Notes: a model not told the origin generated them from the letters alone. A stretch of DNA of 64,000 bases from Desulfoscipio geothermicus (GCA_016841645.1 JAENYS010000001.1:186001-250000); one strand, 5' to 3'. Shown: positions 21,827-30,861, counted from the stretch's first letter. Made by a program: numbers and translations.

Positions 21827-22066
21827 TTAGAGTATTTTGCTTAAAAACTCCCTGGTACGGGTATGGGAAGGGTTGGTGAAAATTGCTTCGGGGCCGTCAT
21901 CTTCCAGGATTCTCCCGTCATTCATAAAAACAACACGATCGGCTACCTCACGGGCGAAACCCATTTCGTGGGTGATCACACCCATTGTCATACCATCACG
22001 GGCCAAATCCCTAATCACCTCCAGCACTTCGCCCACCAGTTCAGGATCTAAAACGCTGGTAAGCAT
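21827..22066 (-). pseudogene. C-terminal remnant of a GlnQ-type amino-acid ABC ATPase
   Basis: Only about 79 residues remain, from the end of Walker B (TSVLDPELVGEVLEVIRDLA) through the switch histidine (GVITHEMGFAREVADRVVFM) to the C-terminus (LSKIL). Walker A, the Q-loop and the signature motif are absent. Upstream is a short AT-rich gap and then the end of spoVR, so the 5' two thirds were lost. The intrinsic terminator survives. The permease and binding-protein genes are not nearby. Confidence 0.85.
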
Positions 22067-22088
22067 TTATGGGGTATATAAAAAACGG

Positions 22089-23387
22089 TTAAATTAATTT
22101 TTTGTATACTTTATCTCCGTTATAGGTAAACAAGGCTTTCTTATCATCAACAATTGTTTCTATGAGCACTTTCCGCCCCCAAACTTTATGTACATGGGGT
22201 AGCGTTCTCTCCAAGTAATAAATGTCCAGGTCTGCTCCCTCATGTACGTGCCTCAAGTACAATTCCCCCTGCTTGTTAAAATCGCCGTCCTCCACCACAA
22301 TGTACGGTAGCCCGCAATTATACAAGTTTACCACCAATCCGTCACGCACTTTTTCCCAATCCTTATCGGTTACCTTCCAGTCATAACCTACTTTTTTAAA
22401 TAAATATAGGTCATTTTCTTCCACCAGTTCCCTGGTTAAATAGTTGCGTATAAAAGACAGGTCATTTTCGGTTTCCCGGACTTCAAAGATTTTCTGTCTA
22501 CCCTCGCCTCCTGGGCGACCGTATCTTTCTTTTTCTTCATCGGTGGGATTATCCCACTTTTTTTCAATATTTTCAAACATCTTCAACCCTAAATTATACG
22601 GGTTGATCTGATACTTAGACGTTTGGACAACCCCGGAGTGCGTCTTTGCAAACTCCACCGCTTCATCCTCGGTTAAATCCATCTCCCGCATAATGCGCAT
22701 ATGCCAGTAAGTAGCCCATCCTTCGTTCATAATTTTAGTCTGCATCTGAGGCCAAAAATATAACATTTCCTCCCTGAGAATGGATATTATATCTCTTTGC
22801 CAATCATCCAAATCCCGCCCGTAATTCATCATAAACAACAACAGATCCTTATCCGGCTGTTCGGGAATTTTCTTTCCCCTGTTTTCTGCTTCTGCACATT
22901 GACCCTCACACTCACCTTTATCCAAATCCCAGAGATCATCATAAGGGGTTTCCTCCCTGCCCTGGCAACACTTGCCACTGGAAAAGTTTTGCCCCTGACA
23001 GGACTGTTCTTGAGTTTTGCCTTTTTTATCCTGCCTCCCACCCGGATTGATGTGCCTTACAGGGTCAATATTTTCCTGCAAAGCAATCACCGCATCTAAG
23101 AAGCTTTCCACCTTATCCCGCCCGTATTTAAACTCGTATCCCCTGATGCGTTCCGCCGCCACCGACATGCTTTCCACCATATTCCTGGGTGTTCTGCTAA
23201 AATAGTAGTTGTTCTTAAAAAAATCGCAGTGCGCCAGCACATGGGCAATGACCATTTTATTTTGCACAAGCGAATTTCCTTCAAGCAAAAAGGCATAACA
23301 AGGATCCGTGTTGATAACCATTTCATAAATACGGCTGAGATTGTAGTCATATTGCGTTTTCATCTTATGATACGCCTTGCCAAATGA
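22089..23387 (-). pseudogene. spoVR: SpoVR, N-terminally truncated at the element boundary
   Basis: SpoVR is involved in spore cortex formation. Homology runs from SFGKAYHKMKTQYDYNLSRI through INTDPCYAFLLEGNS, IAHVLAHCDFFKNNYYF and MRIMREMDLTEDEAVEFAKTH to the C-terminus, about 432 residues. Family members carry a further N-terminal segment ending in a HWSFGK-like sequence. Here the bases upstream of the TCA-TTT-GGC codons are unrelated and AT-rich, and a long apparent open frame continues into the 3' end of the neighbouring ATPase gene on another frame. The first in-frame Met is at 23363. The gene is broken unless rejoined by excision of the element. Confidence 0.85.
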
Positions 23388-23433
23388 TACATAACATACA
23401 GAACATATTATATTGCTTCCATATAATATAGCA
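23385..23433. other. Junction between chromosome (spoVR) and phage-like element
   Basis: SpoVR coding stops matching at about 23387. From there to the terminator at 23434 is about 47 bases of AT-rich non-coding DNA (with TATAAT-like repeats) and then element genes. This is the best candidate for one attachment site. The core would be a short stretch around the HW/SFGK codons. The matching right end is not in the window, so the core cannot be defined here. Confidence 0.6.
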
Positions 23434-23457
23434 CAAAAAAGCCCGGCTGATGCCGGG
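23434..23457 (-). terminator. Terminator after the HerA/VirB4-like ATPase gene
   Basis: CCCGGC and GCCGGG with a 4-base loop (23442-23457), then six U residues on the minus strand. It begins directly at the stop codon of the ATPase gene and insulates spoVR from element transcription. Confidence 0.9.
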
Positions 23458-25974
23458 TTAATTTTTTGTGTTCTCATCTCGCCAAGCCTCATCAAGTTTC
23501 TGATATCGCAACCGCTTCTCCTGGATCTCCTTACCCACCTCCTTCCAGTGACGGCCAAACTCCCGCGCACATTGCTGCCGTCGCTCCTCTCTGGATCGCA
23601 CAAAATCCGGCGGCGGAGCCATCTTTGCGATAAAAGCTGGGCAATCCTGACCGGAGGGCAGCCGGACCTTATTTACAGCTGCCCACTTTTCGGGCAGCGT
23701 TTTATATAACTCCTGGGGTTCATACGGCTCAAAAACGTGTCCCAACTCCATGAACTGTTTCAAGTCTTGCGTTTTGTAACTGGTAAACTGACACCCACCT
23801 GCAGCCACAGCCTGGGCAGCCGGTCCCATCTGTGACATATAGTGTGCCAGCCATAGCAATTTCAGGCGGTACTTTCGGAGCTCCACCGAAGCATCCTTAT
23901 ATAGCCGGGCCGCTTTTTTAATAAAACGGTGTGGCTCATCTATAAGGTTTAACGCTGGCTTGCGCTGATCCTGGGGAACATCCACCCTGGAATAAACGGC
24001 CATGAGTATTTTGTCCTGGGCGAAGCTTAAAACCAGCTCCTGCCCATCCGGGCCCCATGCGTCGCTGCTTGCATGGATGGACACCAGGTACCCATAACCA
24101 CCCGTGGGATTATCGGCATAGTGACGGAAGTCCAACACCGGCCTGCCACTTTTTAGCTTGTTTGGCTGGTAGAAAATATTCTGCAGTGCCCGGGATTCAG
24201 TAAACATTTTCAGTCGGCTGATAATTGGATCTATTATACTGGCATCACCTCCTGTTGCGGCTTTTCCCTGAAGTGTTTGCAGATCCTGAGCGACTTCGGG
24301 CATTTCCTTGAGCAGCTTATTTTGCAGCAACTCCTCCCGGTACGCCGGTGACCGCAAAGCCAGCTCAACATCAAGCAAGCTTTTGGCAGGATCGGCCAGT
24401 GTGATCCGGGCTGCGCTGGTCAGGTATTGCCGCATACGGTCGGTTAACTCTGTGGTTGCGTTGCTATCGATGTAATCAATTAACCGGGCGGTGAGCCGTT
24501 CGCCCATCTCCAGGGCTTCCAGTTCATCCTCTGCACCGGCCAGGCGGCGGCTTGCTGTATCCCCCCAGTTCAAAGCTATTGGCCAGTGCTTGTTGTCAAG
24601 CTCTAGGTGGATGATCTTTTCATCCGGATAATCAACCGGCAAAGCATCCTCCAGATTGCGCAAAATCTGACCATCGGCTGTATCAATAACAAAGACGGTG
24701 AACCCGTTAAGCAGGAAGCCATGCACCCAGTTACCGCCAAAACCATCAGTTTTCCCGGTACCCATTTGGCCGGTGCCCATCGTCGGGGTACACAGAGCAT
24801 CATATACATGCTTTTGCTGTACACCCGGAATCTCCACCACCGGCACCCGGGCGGTTCTCGTAACGCCCCGCTCGGTAACGTCGCCAAGGACAATACCGGG
24901 AACATCGTAGAATAACTCCCCGGGTAAACTTACCTCCCGCTGTTTGATGCTCTGTATTTGTGGGTATTCATCCTGGAGGCCGGCAGTGGGCAGCTGCATC
25001 AGTTTAACGGCCTCGGCAGCACTGCAGGTTATTCCAGAGATAGAATGTGGTCTGAAGCTTCTCACAGCTTCGCATAAGCTTCTCATGTTTTTAATATCCC
25101 TGCGCACCAACTCATTATCTGCAGATATATCTTTATATGCTCCCGCCATGGTCCGCATAAACAGTTCCGCCCGTTGATGGTCCTTGGATTCCGCGATAAT
25201 GTGAATATTGGTTTTAAGTGTGGCGCTGTGTAGTTTACTAGTAGTGGCCGCGGTTAATCCTCGAATGGCTAGCATTTCACGCTCCGGATCCAATGGGCGG
25301 ATCACCTTGGCCAACTGCCCGCCCATACCTTCCACTATGGCCTGTTGAACCTGTGTCATGGCTCCATTAAAGCCGCCCATCCCGGCAATTAAAACGGTGC
25401 CCGCGTCTAGTGATAATCGTCTAGGCATTTTCCCTTTGCTGAATACCTCATAAGCCCTCCCTGCGTCATATTCCCACTGGATGCTGTCTGTGGGTGTAAG
25501 TAGGATATCCACCAGGGCCAGTTCCCCGGGCTGCATCTCGGTAACGGCGGACAATATCCCGGGCAGCGGTGCCAAGGTATCCCGGTCGGTGGCCAGGCTA
25601 AACATATCATGGCGGCGGTAAACCAACTCACAGCCTTTACACTTGGCCGGGTCTAGGTTCAGGATGTGATCATCCTGGATGATGGTGGCCCTCTCCCAAA
25701 CAGCCTGAACCTTTTGTTTGAAATGGTCGGCCAGGCGGGCCGGCACGAGCAGGTAAAAACATATACTGTTATGCTGCAGCAGGATGCGAAAGACAAAACG
25801 ATCGGGTGCTTGGTAATTTACCTGCTTACCAGTCAGGGAAAGGCGGGCTAGTGGCCGGGAGTAAAACTCCGCCATAGCCTTGGCGATGCTCTCAACCGAG
25901 TAATTGCGAAGGGATCTATCTGGCACTAACTGCATGGCGGTCATGGGTTCCTGTCGCCTTTGAAATGCCCTCAT
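23458..25974 (-). CDS. Large HerA/VirB4/TraG-like ATPase
   Basis: This 838-residue protein has a P-loop near residue 400 (MGTGQMGTGKTDG) and a Walker B with glutamate (LNLIDEPHRFI near residue 685). These match the HerA/VirB4/T4CP group of DNA- or protein-pumping ATPases. The first about 350 residues show no motif I know. The C-terminus is highly charged (RRQQCAREFGRHWKEVGKEI). It abuts two small membrane-protein genes with overlapping stops and starts, which suggests a membrane complex. No relaxase or other conjugation gene is visible, so function could be conjugation-like transfer, DNA translocation or something phage-related. Confidence 0.65.
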   Translation of the reverse strand: MRAFQRRQEPMTAMQLVPDRSLRNYSVESIAKAMAEFYSRPLARLSLTGKQVNYQAPDRFVFRILLQHNSICFYLLVPARLADHFKQKVQAVWERATIIQDDHILNLDPAKCKGCELVYRRHDMFSLATDRDTLAPLPGILSAVTEMQPGELALVDILLTPTDSIQWEYDAGRAYEVFSKGKMPRRLSLDAGTVLIAGMGGFNGAMTQVQQAIVEGMGGQLAKVIRPLDPEREMLAIRGLTAATTSKLHSATLKTNIHIIAESKDHQRAELFMRTMAGAYKDISADNELVRRDIKNMRSLCEAVRSFRPHSISGITCSAAEAVKLMQLPTAGLQDEYPQIQSIKQREVSLPGELFYDVPGIVLGDVTERGVTRTARVPVVEIPGVQQKHVYDALCTPTMGTGQMGTGKTDGFGGNWVHGFLLNGFTVFVIDTADGQILRNLEDALPVDYPDEKIIHLELDNKHWPIALNWGDTASRRLAGAEDELEALEMGERLTARLIDYIDSNATTELTDRMRQYLTSAARITLADPAKSLLDVELALRSPAYREELLQNKLLKEMPEVAQDLQTLQGKAATGGDASIIDPIISRLKMFTESRALQNIFYQPNKLKSGRPVLDFRHYADNPTGGYGYLVSIHASSDAWGPDGQELVLSFAQDKILMAVYSRVDVPQDQRKPALNLIDEPHRFIKKAARLYKDASVELRKYRLKLLWLAHYMSQMGPAAQAVAAGGCQFTSYKTQDLKQFMELGHVFEPYEPQELYKTLPEKWAAVNKVRLPSGQDCPAFIAKMAPPPDFVRSREERRQQCAREFGRHWKEVGKEIQEKRLRYQKLDEAWRDENTKN

Positions 25975-26166
25975 CTACAACACATCCTGGAATAGCTTGA
26001 TAAGCAGATAAACAGCTAGGATAAGCTTAACCAGCGCCCCGCCCCGCTCCACACCACACATAAATGTAAAACTGCCACACATAGCCCCGAGCAGGGCGAA
26101 TATATCAATATTTTTAAGAACATACATAGCCCCGGTGGCGATAGCCCCCCACTGCAATAAAAACAT
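25975..26166 (-). CDS. Small two-helix membrane protein
   Basis: 63 residues with two hydrophobic helices (GAIATGAMYVLKNIDIFALL region and LVKLILAVYLLIKLF). Its stop abuts the ATPase start, and its start overlaps the stop of the upstream membrane protein (TGATG). It is probably a subunit of the same membrane complex as the ATPase. No family recognised. Confidence 0.65.
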   Translation of the reverse strand: MFLLQWGAIATGAMYVLKNIDIFALLGAMCGSFTFMCGVERGGALVKLILAVYLLIKLFQDVL

Positions 26167-26552
26167 CAGTTAAACGCCCCCCATATTGCGAAGAATACCT
26201 CCGGCAGCACAAACAATCCGACAAACCCAATGATGGACTGCCATATCTGCTGTTTTCCTGATGGATCGCCCATGATAATACGGCACAACCCCCAGAGCGA
26301 CATGCCAATACCAACAGCCAGACCAAACTCCTGTAGTTTGCCAACCAAGGGCCAAAGCTTTACTACCAGGTCGCCGCCTACCGGTGCGGCGGCCAGCATG
26401 GCGCCTGGCGGTGGGAGTAACTTTTTTATGACCGCCTCTACCTGGTCCATGACAGCCAATACCTGCTGCCGCCAATTTGTAATAGTAATAACTGCCGCTG
26501 GCTCCGGTAACGTCGCCGGTTCCCATATGCGACCGTTAATACGGACTATCAT
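26166..26552 (-). CDS. Small membrane protein, possibly VirB2/TrbC-like
   Basis: 128 residues starting at ATG 26552 (MIVRINGRIW) with GGAGGTGG five bases upstream; the longer open frame lacks such a site. A soluble or amphipathic N-terminal half is followed by two hydrophobic segments (FGLAVGIGMSLWGLCRIIMG and IIGFVGLFVLPEVFFAIWG). The layout of two helices split by a short charged loop recalls pilin-like VirB2/TrbC proteins, but the sequence alone does not prove it. It is first in a three-gene unit with the ATPase. Confidence 0.6.
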   Translation of the reverse strand: MIVRINGRIWEPATLPEPAAVITITNWRQQVLAVMDQVEAVIKKLLPPPGAMLAAAPVGGDLVVKLWPLVGKLQEFGLAVGIGMSLWGLCRIIMGDPSGKQQIWQSIIGFVGLFVLPEVFFAIWGAFN

Positions 26553-26699
26553 TTCTACCACCTCCGTGTGGTTATATATAACAACTTTGTATGGCAATAT
26601 AATGCAACCTGCATTGGACACGCATATTTTATTGGCTCTCGGCATAGGCTGTAGCGTAAGCGAAGCCGCTGCAGCGGAAGCCAATAGGGTAAATGTGTG

Positions 26700-26885
26700 C
26701 TATTTCAAATAGCTCCAGTCCAACATCTTGGGCTGGGGCTTTTGCTTTTTATCAGACTGTTTAACGTTGTTTAACACTAATCGCAGCCCCTGACGAATCA
26801 TTTCGGATACTTCTCCCGACTCAACGCCCTGAATACCTTTGATAATGTCCTGGTCACGCTTTCTCAATCTAGCTGCCACTATCAT
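26700..26885 (-). CDS. Ribbon-helix-helix-like small protein
   Basis: 61 residues. The first part (VAARLRKRDQDIIKGIQG then ESGEVSEMIRQGLRLVL) fits the CopG/Arc type ribbon-helix-helix pattern of DNA-binding proteins in plasmid and phage control. GGAGGTG lies 11 bases before the ATG. It may control the ATPase unit downstream. Confidence 0.55.
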   Translation of the reverse strand: MIVAARLRKRDQDIIKGIQGVESGEVSEMIRQGLRLVLNNVKQSDKKQKPQPKMLDWSYLK

Positions 26886-27007
26886 GTAACTAATTTCACC
26901 TCCCGGTTAAAGCTTTATGGTTAACGCTAAATATTTAGTGTTTAACAGATATTACTCAGAACCGTTTGTCCAATATGACAATAAAAAAGAGCCCGCACCG
27001 TGGTAAT

Positions 27008-27397
27008 TTACGGTACGGGTTCCAAGAAAAACAGATCGTGTAACCTGGCTGGAGGGCAATTTAATGACCGCATTAGCAACAATACAAATGTAATCCCTGG
27101 TTCATATTTGCCCCGAAGAACATCCGAAAGGTAAACATAGTTAATGCCGGTTTCTTGGGATATTTGCCGCTGGGTTTTGCCGCTGATCCGTATGGCCATC
27201 TTTAAATCATTACGCAGGACAACATTATTTTTATGCAACGGCTCCTGTTTAGTAGTAGCATACATTTCAAGCCATTGGGCTATAATGACCTGCAGAAATC
27301 GACTTTCTGTTATTTGTGGGTCGTGTGCTTTTGTTTTTTCATATAGGGTTTGAAGTGATTTTCTCATGCCATCTGGCAAGTCTAAGTCGTTTAACAA
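27008..27397 (-). CDS. XRE-family transcriptional regulator
   Basis: 129 residues with a helix-turn-helix of the Cro/C1 type in the C-terminal half (ISGKTQRQISQETGINYVYL then SDVLRGKYEPG). It starts at TTG 27397 after GGAGGTGAT. The N-terminal half is helical. A divergent small gene begins 75 bases away, and the space between carries the two facing ribosome sites. It could be the element's regulator, although the main phage repressor is expected beyond the window. Confidence 0.75.
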   Translation of the reverse strand: MLNDLDLPDGMRKSLQTLYEKTKAHDPQITESRFLQVIIAQWLEMYATTKQEPLHKNNVVLRNDLKMAIRISGKTQRQISQETGINYVYLSDVLRGKYEPGITFVLLLMRSLNCPPARLHDLFFLEPVP

Positions 27398-27472
27398 TCC
27401 TTATCACCTCCGATGTTTAATGTATACGCTAATCTAGCCAAGGAAATGCTATGCTTACGGAGGTGTATAAAA

Positions 27473-27598
27473 TTGCTTTGGTCAATTGCAAAAGATAGCA
27501 GGGAGTTAAGATATGATTCTGGAGATTATAATTCAGAAAAATATGACTTTGATAAAGCCGCTAAGGATATAGCTAAATGGGATAAGGAGAATAAATAA
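27473..27598 (+). CDS. Small plus-strand protein, unknown
   Basis: 41 residues from TTG 27473, eight bases after GGAGGTG. The rest is acidic and Tyr/Asp/Lys-rich (SGDYNSEKYDFDKAAKDI). It is divergent from the XRE regulator. A longer frame from ATG 27413 would run over the ribosome site, so I prefer the TTG. Confidence 0.5.
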   Translation: MLWSIAKDSRELRYDSGDYNSEKYDFDKAAKDIAKWDKENK

Positions 27599-27629
27599 GG
27601 CTGGCTATTAATGCCGGCCTATTCCTTTA

Positions 27630-27929
27630 TTAACCTTTTAGCCTAAACCTTCCGCAACTTTGCCTCTCTGGGTCGCCGTGTTGTAAACATTCCTCCAGCC
27701 CTTCCAGGCCAACACGCTTTATGATGTCCATCACCGGCAGAATCACCGGTATACGTTTCTCCAGGTTACCGTATGCTTTTATGTGCACAACACAGCCTTG
27801 GCGAGTTTCCGCTTTGCCCCGGATCGCAACGAAGAACATGCAATCATTACATCGGTGGATAGCCTTTTCGCGTATCTGGGGTAGGTACATGCGATGTTTA
27901 TCCCAGAGGACGTTATTTTTATTGCTCAT
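27630..27929 (-). CDS. Hypothetical protein with cysteine motif
   Basis: 99 residues. Cysteines occur as HRCNDC near residue 28 and again at CVVH, ECLQHG and SCGRF, which could bind metal. No family recognised. The ribosome site is weak. It stands alone between the XRE region and the AT-rich module. Confidence 0.5.
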   Translation of the reverse strand: MSNKNNVLWDKHRMYLPQIREKAIHRCNDCMFFVAIRGKAETRQGCVVHIKAYGNLEKRIPVILPVMDIIKRVGLEGLEECLQHGDPERQSCGRFRLKG

Positions 27930-28142
27930 TCTTGTATAGGCACACCACCATGTCAGTCAGGGAAATGACTCTGTTCATTATAAACACATCCAAACTAATG
28001 TTTGGTTATATTGTATGCTCCGGCAAACATATATTCAATAGGCAAATTATGGGGAACGGGTAGGCATAGCACAGCCCCCGGTTGATGATGGCCGTATATG
28101 GCCGGGCCGGGGGAATCAGTTTTTAACTAAGAGTAATCTGAC

Positions 28143-29019
28143 TTACTTCATAAACTGAGCAATGAAGTCTTTCCATTTGTCAAAGGTATCAATTAAAACT
28201 TGGGACTTGTTAGCTACATTAATGACATTGGAAACAGCAACTAATAAACCACCAACAGCTAGTTTATTGGGTTTACCTGATTCAATTTCTCTGGCTATTG
28301 ATTTTACTGAATCTTCTACGTCTTTTCTTTGATCTTCGGGCATATCAACTTTATTAATTTCTGCTAATAAATCAGATGTAATATCTTGAAAGCTTTGCAA
28401 CTGGTTAGTATTGGTAACTTTATTATCGGAACCTAGAGCAAATGCACTATTTTTAGCGTCAATTTTTACATCGCCAAATTCATTATGAGTCATACGTCCC
28501 CCAACAAATATTTGTTGAAATATAATAGTTGCTTTTGGTTCAATTGAATTTAAAAGTTCAATAGATTTTTCTGTATGAAATTCTGATGCACTTAAAGATA
28601 AAGCTCCTTGACTTAAACCTTGAACTATGTTTTTTAATAAATCTCGAGGGGTATCTTTTTTTTTTAGTGTTTTCTTTTATATAGTTTTTATATTCAGGGG
28701 TTATTATAAAAGCTGGGAATATAATGTCTATGGACAAATTAAACTCTTTACCACAATACTTACAGTATATAGTTTCGTCCAGGTTAGTTGGAAAGCTATC
28801 CAAAACATATAACGTACGAGCACAATAATAATTAGGACAACGTATTTCCCATTTTAATTGAAGTTTTGGCTTTTCTCTTGAAGCTAATTCTAAAAGATAT
28901 TCAAATACAACTTGGAGAGGTAAACCTGTTTGTTTAGCCACGATCGTTGGATAAAATCTTTTAATGGGTAACACTGCTAGGTATTTTATTTGATCATCAA
29001 TATCCCATTCTGTGGCCAT
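28143..29019 (-). pseudogene. Zinc-ribbon protein gene split by an A10 frameshift
   Basis: The N-terminal frame from ATG 29019 encodes a zinc ribbon (CPNYYC near residue 61 and CKYCGKEF near residue 86). It then reaches an A10 run (28656-28665, minus strand), after which it goes out of frame. With nine A residues the frame would continue unbroken through KDTPRDLLKNIVQGLSQGAL to the stop at 28143, giving one protein of about 291 residues. The C-terminal part has a VKIDAKNSAFALGSDN segment and then helices (FQDITSDLLAEINKVDMPED...). So this is a one-base indel, a sequencing error, or a slippage-expressed gene. Alternatively the 3' part (28143-28493) is made alone from its ATG. Function unknown. 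Confidence 0.75.
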
Positions 29020-29059
29020 TTTATCACCTCCCCAAATTAATATTAATTAACTATATTAA

Positions 29060-30154
29060 CTATAGCAACACGCGTTCTCTTACATACCTTATGACATTTT
29101 CAGTGGCGGATGTTACAAAGTAAATGCTATTACTTTTTAAGCCCACACGGATAGTATAGTCGCTGGTTACGCCATCCTCATTATGTCTAAATTGTATGAA
29201 CCCACCTTGGTGCTGCAAATAAGGCTGCAGGTAATCATAAAGTGGTAATCCCCTTAAGTCTCTGCCAGATACACCCATGCCTACTTTTTCTAAACCATTT
29301 AATATCAATGCAGTAAATGGTACCAATAGCAATTCCTCGCTAAAAGCACTCTTAGCGTCACTCAATTCTTCCCTTAGTTTTTCTGCATCATCTTCCACTA
29401 GGTATGTATCCAAAACAGAGAGAATTGACACAACAGCATCTGCTTGTTCTTGCGAAAAGTCTTCTAAAATTAACTCAGGTTTTGCACTTGCATCGATCAG
29501 TTCACCACCAAGAGCATCGGCCATCCTCGCAACATCATGTCCGAAAGGAGCTATAATATCTGTCTGGGCCATGGATATTTCCTGGCTGATCAATTGAGCC
29601 AAACTAGAAGCAACCTTTTTTGCTGTTGTAGGATCGCTTCGAACTTCAATGCAACCAGTATTTTCATTAATATAGACTGTTACGGTGCTACTTTTGGGGT
29701 TCATTATCATATGATTTCCATAAAAGTGCCTTGCCATTCCAGACTTATATATAAATCTTAAATAATATTCAGATTCATTTATTAACGATCCGCTAATTAA
29801 AACCGGTTGACTTTGTAAATTTTCAGCTATAGGAATCTCTATTCTTTTAAAAGGATTAAATCTTAAATTATTTATAATTAACTCTTTTGTGCCACTTAAA
29901 TCGCCACCACTATCCAGATGATACCAAGTCACTGATGTTCTTCCGCATAAAATTTTTTGTTTACAAGGCTCTAGTGCCTGATCCTGAATAGTATAACTAT
30001 CTTCTATTCTCCGCCAAATTTTATCTGACAATTCCGCAACTGAGCCATCATCAGGTAAATTCAAGTTGGTACATATGTCTTGAAGCATAGCTTTAGGAAG
30101 TTGTACTAAGTCACTTATTATAGCTATGTTTGGGATAGTTAACATATTAAACAT
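29060..30154 (-). CDS. Unknown 364-residue protein paired with the frameshifted gene
   Basis: No known family. The N-terminus (LPKAMLQDICTNLNLPDDGS plus VAELSDKIWRRI) resembles SAP/HeH-type helix-extended-helix DNA-binding motifs. The middle is beta-rich and the C-terminal half is helical with an acidic stretch. It lies 40 bases upstream of the zinc-ribbon gene and both are more AT-rich than the phage genes. This looks like a two-gene cargo module. A defence role is possible from position but not shown. Confidence 0.5.
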   Translation of the reverse strand: MFNMLTIPNIAIISDLVQLPKAMLQDICTNLNLPDDGSVAELSDKIWRRIEDSYTIQDQALEPCKQKILCGRTSVTWYHLDSGGDLSGTKELIINNLRFNPFKRIEIPIAENLQSQPVLISGSLINESEYYLRFIYKSGMARHFYGNHMIMNPKSSTVTVYINENTGCIEVRSDPTTAKKVASSLAQLISQEISMAQTDIIAPFGHDVARMADALGGELIDASAKPELILEDFSQEQADAVVSILSVLDTYLVEDDAEKLREELSDAKSAFSEELLLVPFTALILNGLEKVGMGVSGRDLRGLPLYDYLQPYLQHQGGFIQFRHNEDGVTSDYTIRVGLKSNSIYFVTSATENVIRYVRERVLL

Positions 30155-30289
30155 CTCCTAGTAAAATTATAAAATAAAATTATAGTTTCTTCAATTAACC
30201 AGCTAATTTAATATCCCTGCAAAACGACAAAATGTTACAAAAATATTTCAGCTATGCTAAGATAAAAAGAATTACGTTTTTGGGGCGTA

Positions 30290-30496
30290 TCAATCCCACA
30301 CCCTCTCCAACATCCACCCGTCCTCCTTCTCCACCAAGTCACACAACATCCCCTGCCGCGTCTCGCACCGGTACCGCGGCAGGTAACCCTGCACCGTGCA
30401 TTCGACCACGCTGTACCATTGCCCACGCCAGCGAAAAGCAACGGGCAGACCTTCTTTAACTTGGGCCTCCACCGGTTGGCGGTAAAGTTTGGACAT
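30290..30496 (-). CDS. Small DUF6504-like protein
   Basis: 68 residues. The segment LPVAFRWRGQWYSVVEC resembles the PxAFRWRGRWYxV signature of small DUF6504-like proteins, seen in phages and Firmicutes. AGGTGAT is the ribosome site. Function unknown. It is transcribed toward the AT-rich bases at 30155-30289, which hold nothing I can assign. Confidence 0.5.
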   Translation of the reverse strand: MSKLYRQPVEAQVKEGLPVAFRWRGQWYSVVECTVQGYLPRYRCETRQGMLCDLVEKEDGWMLERVWD

Positions 30497-30552
30497 AAGG
30501 CATCACCTGGGAATATTATACCATATGATGGAACTTATGTTTGCAAGAATGG

Positions 30553-30585
30553 GCAAAAAAAATAGCCCCGACACGTGGCCGGGGG
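30553..30585 (-). terminator. Terminator after the lysis cassette
   Basis: CCCCG and CGGGG arms (30566-30570 and 30580-30584) with a longer GC-rich stem around GGCCACGTGT, followed on the minus strand by eight U residues. It closes the long late operon after the last lysis gene. Confidence 0.85.
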
Positions 30586-30606
30586 TCATTTAAATCTGTA
30601 AGTATT

Positions 30607-30861
30607 TTATTTCGTTTTTTCCCGAACATTTTTCTGGGTACTGTAAAATCCAGATGCCGACAACCCAAGGGCCGCGCCGACAATAATGCACTGTAGTACA
30701 GTCCAGCCCGCTTCAGTCAAGCCATATGCCATCCCGATGGCCGCACCAAGCGCCAGGGCCAAAATGCCACCATATTTTTTGGGCATACCGCTGGCCACAG
30801 CCAAAGCTACCATCGCAATAATAAGAGGTACTATCATAACACCATAAATTTCTTCAATCAT
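30607..30861 (-). CDS. Small membrane protein, holin-like
   Basis: 84 residues with three hydrophobic segments (MIVPLIIAMVALAVASG, GILALALGAAIGMAYGL, VLQCIIVGAALGLSASG) and a basic tail. Its start overlaps the amidase stop by 4 bases. It is probably a second holin or anti-holin in the lysis cassette. Confidence 0.65.
   Translation of the reverse strand: MIEEIYGVMIVPLIIAMVALAVASGMPKKYGGILALALGAAIGMAYGLTEAGWTVLQCIIVGAALGLSASGFYSTQKNVREKTK

Noticed and set aside
23458-25974. FtsK/SpoIIIE assignment for the ATPase
   Set aside because: The P-loop context and lack of a gamma domain fit HerA/VirB4 better; kept as a broad call.
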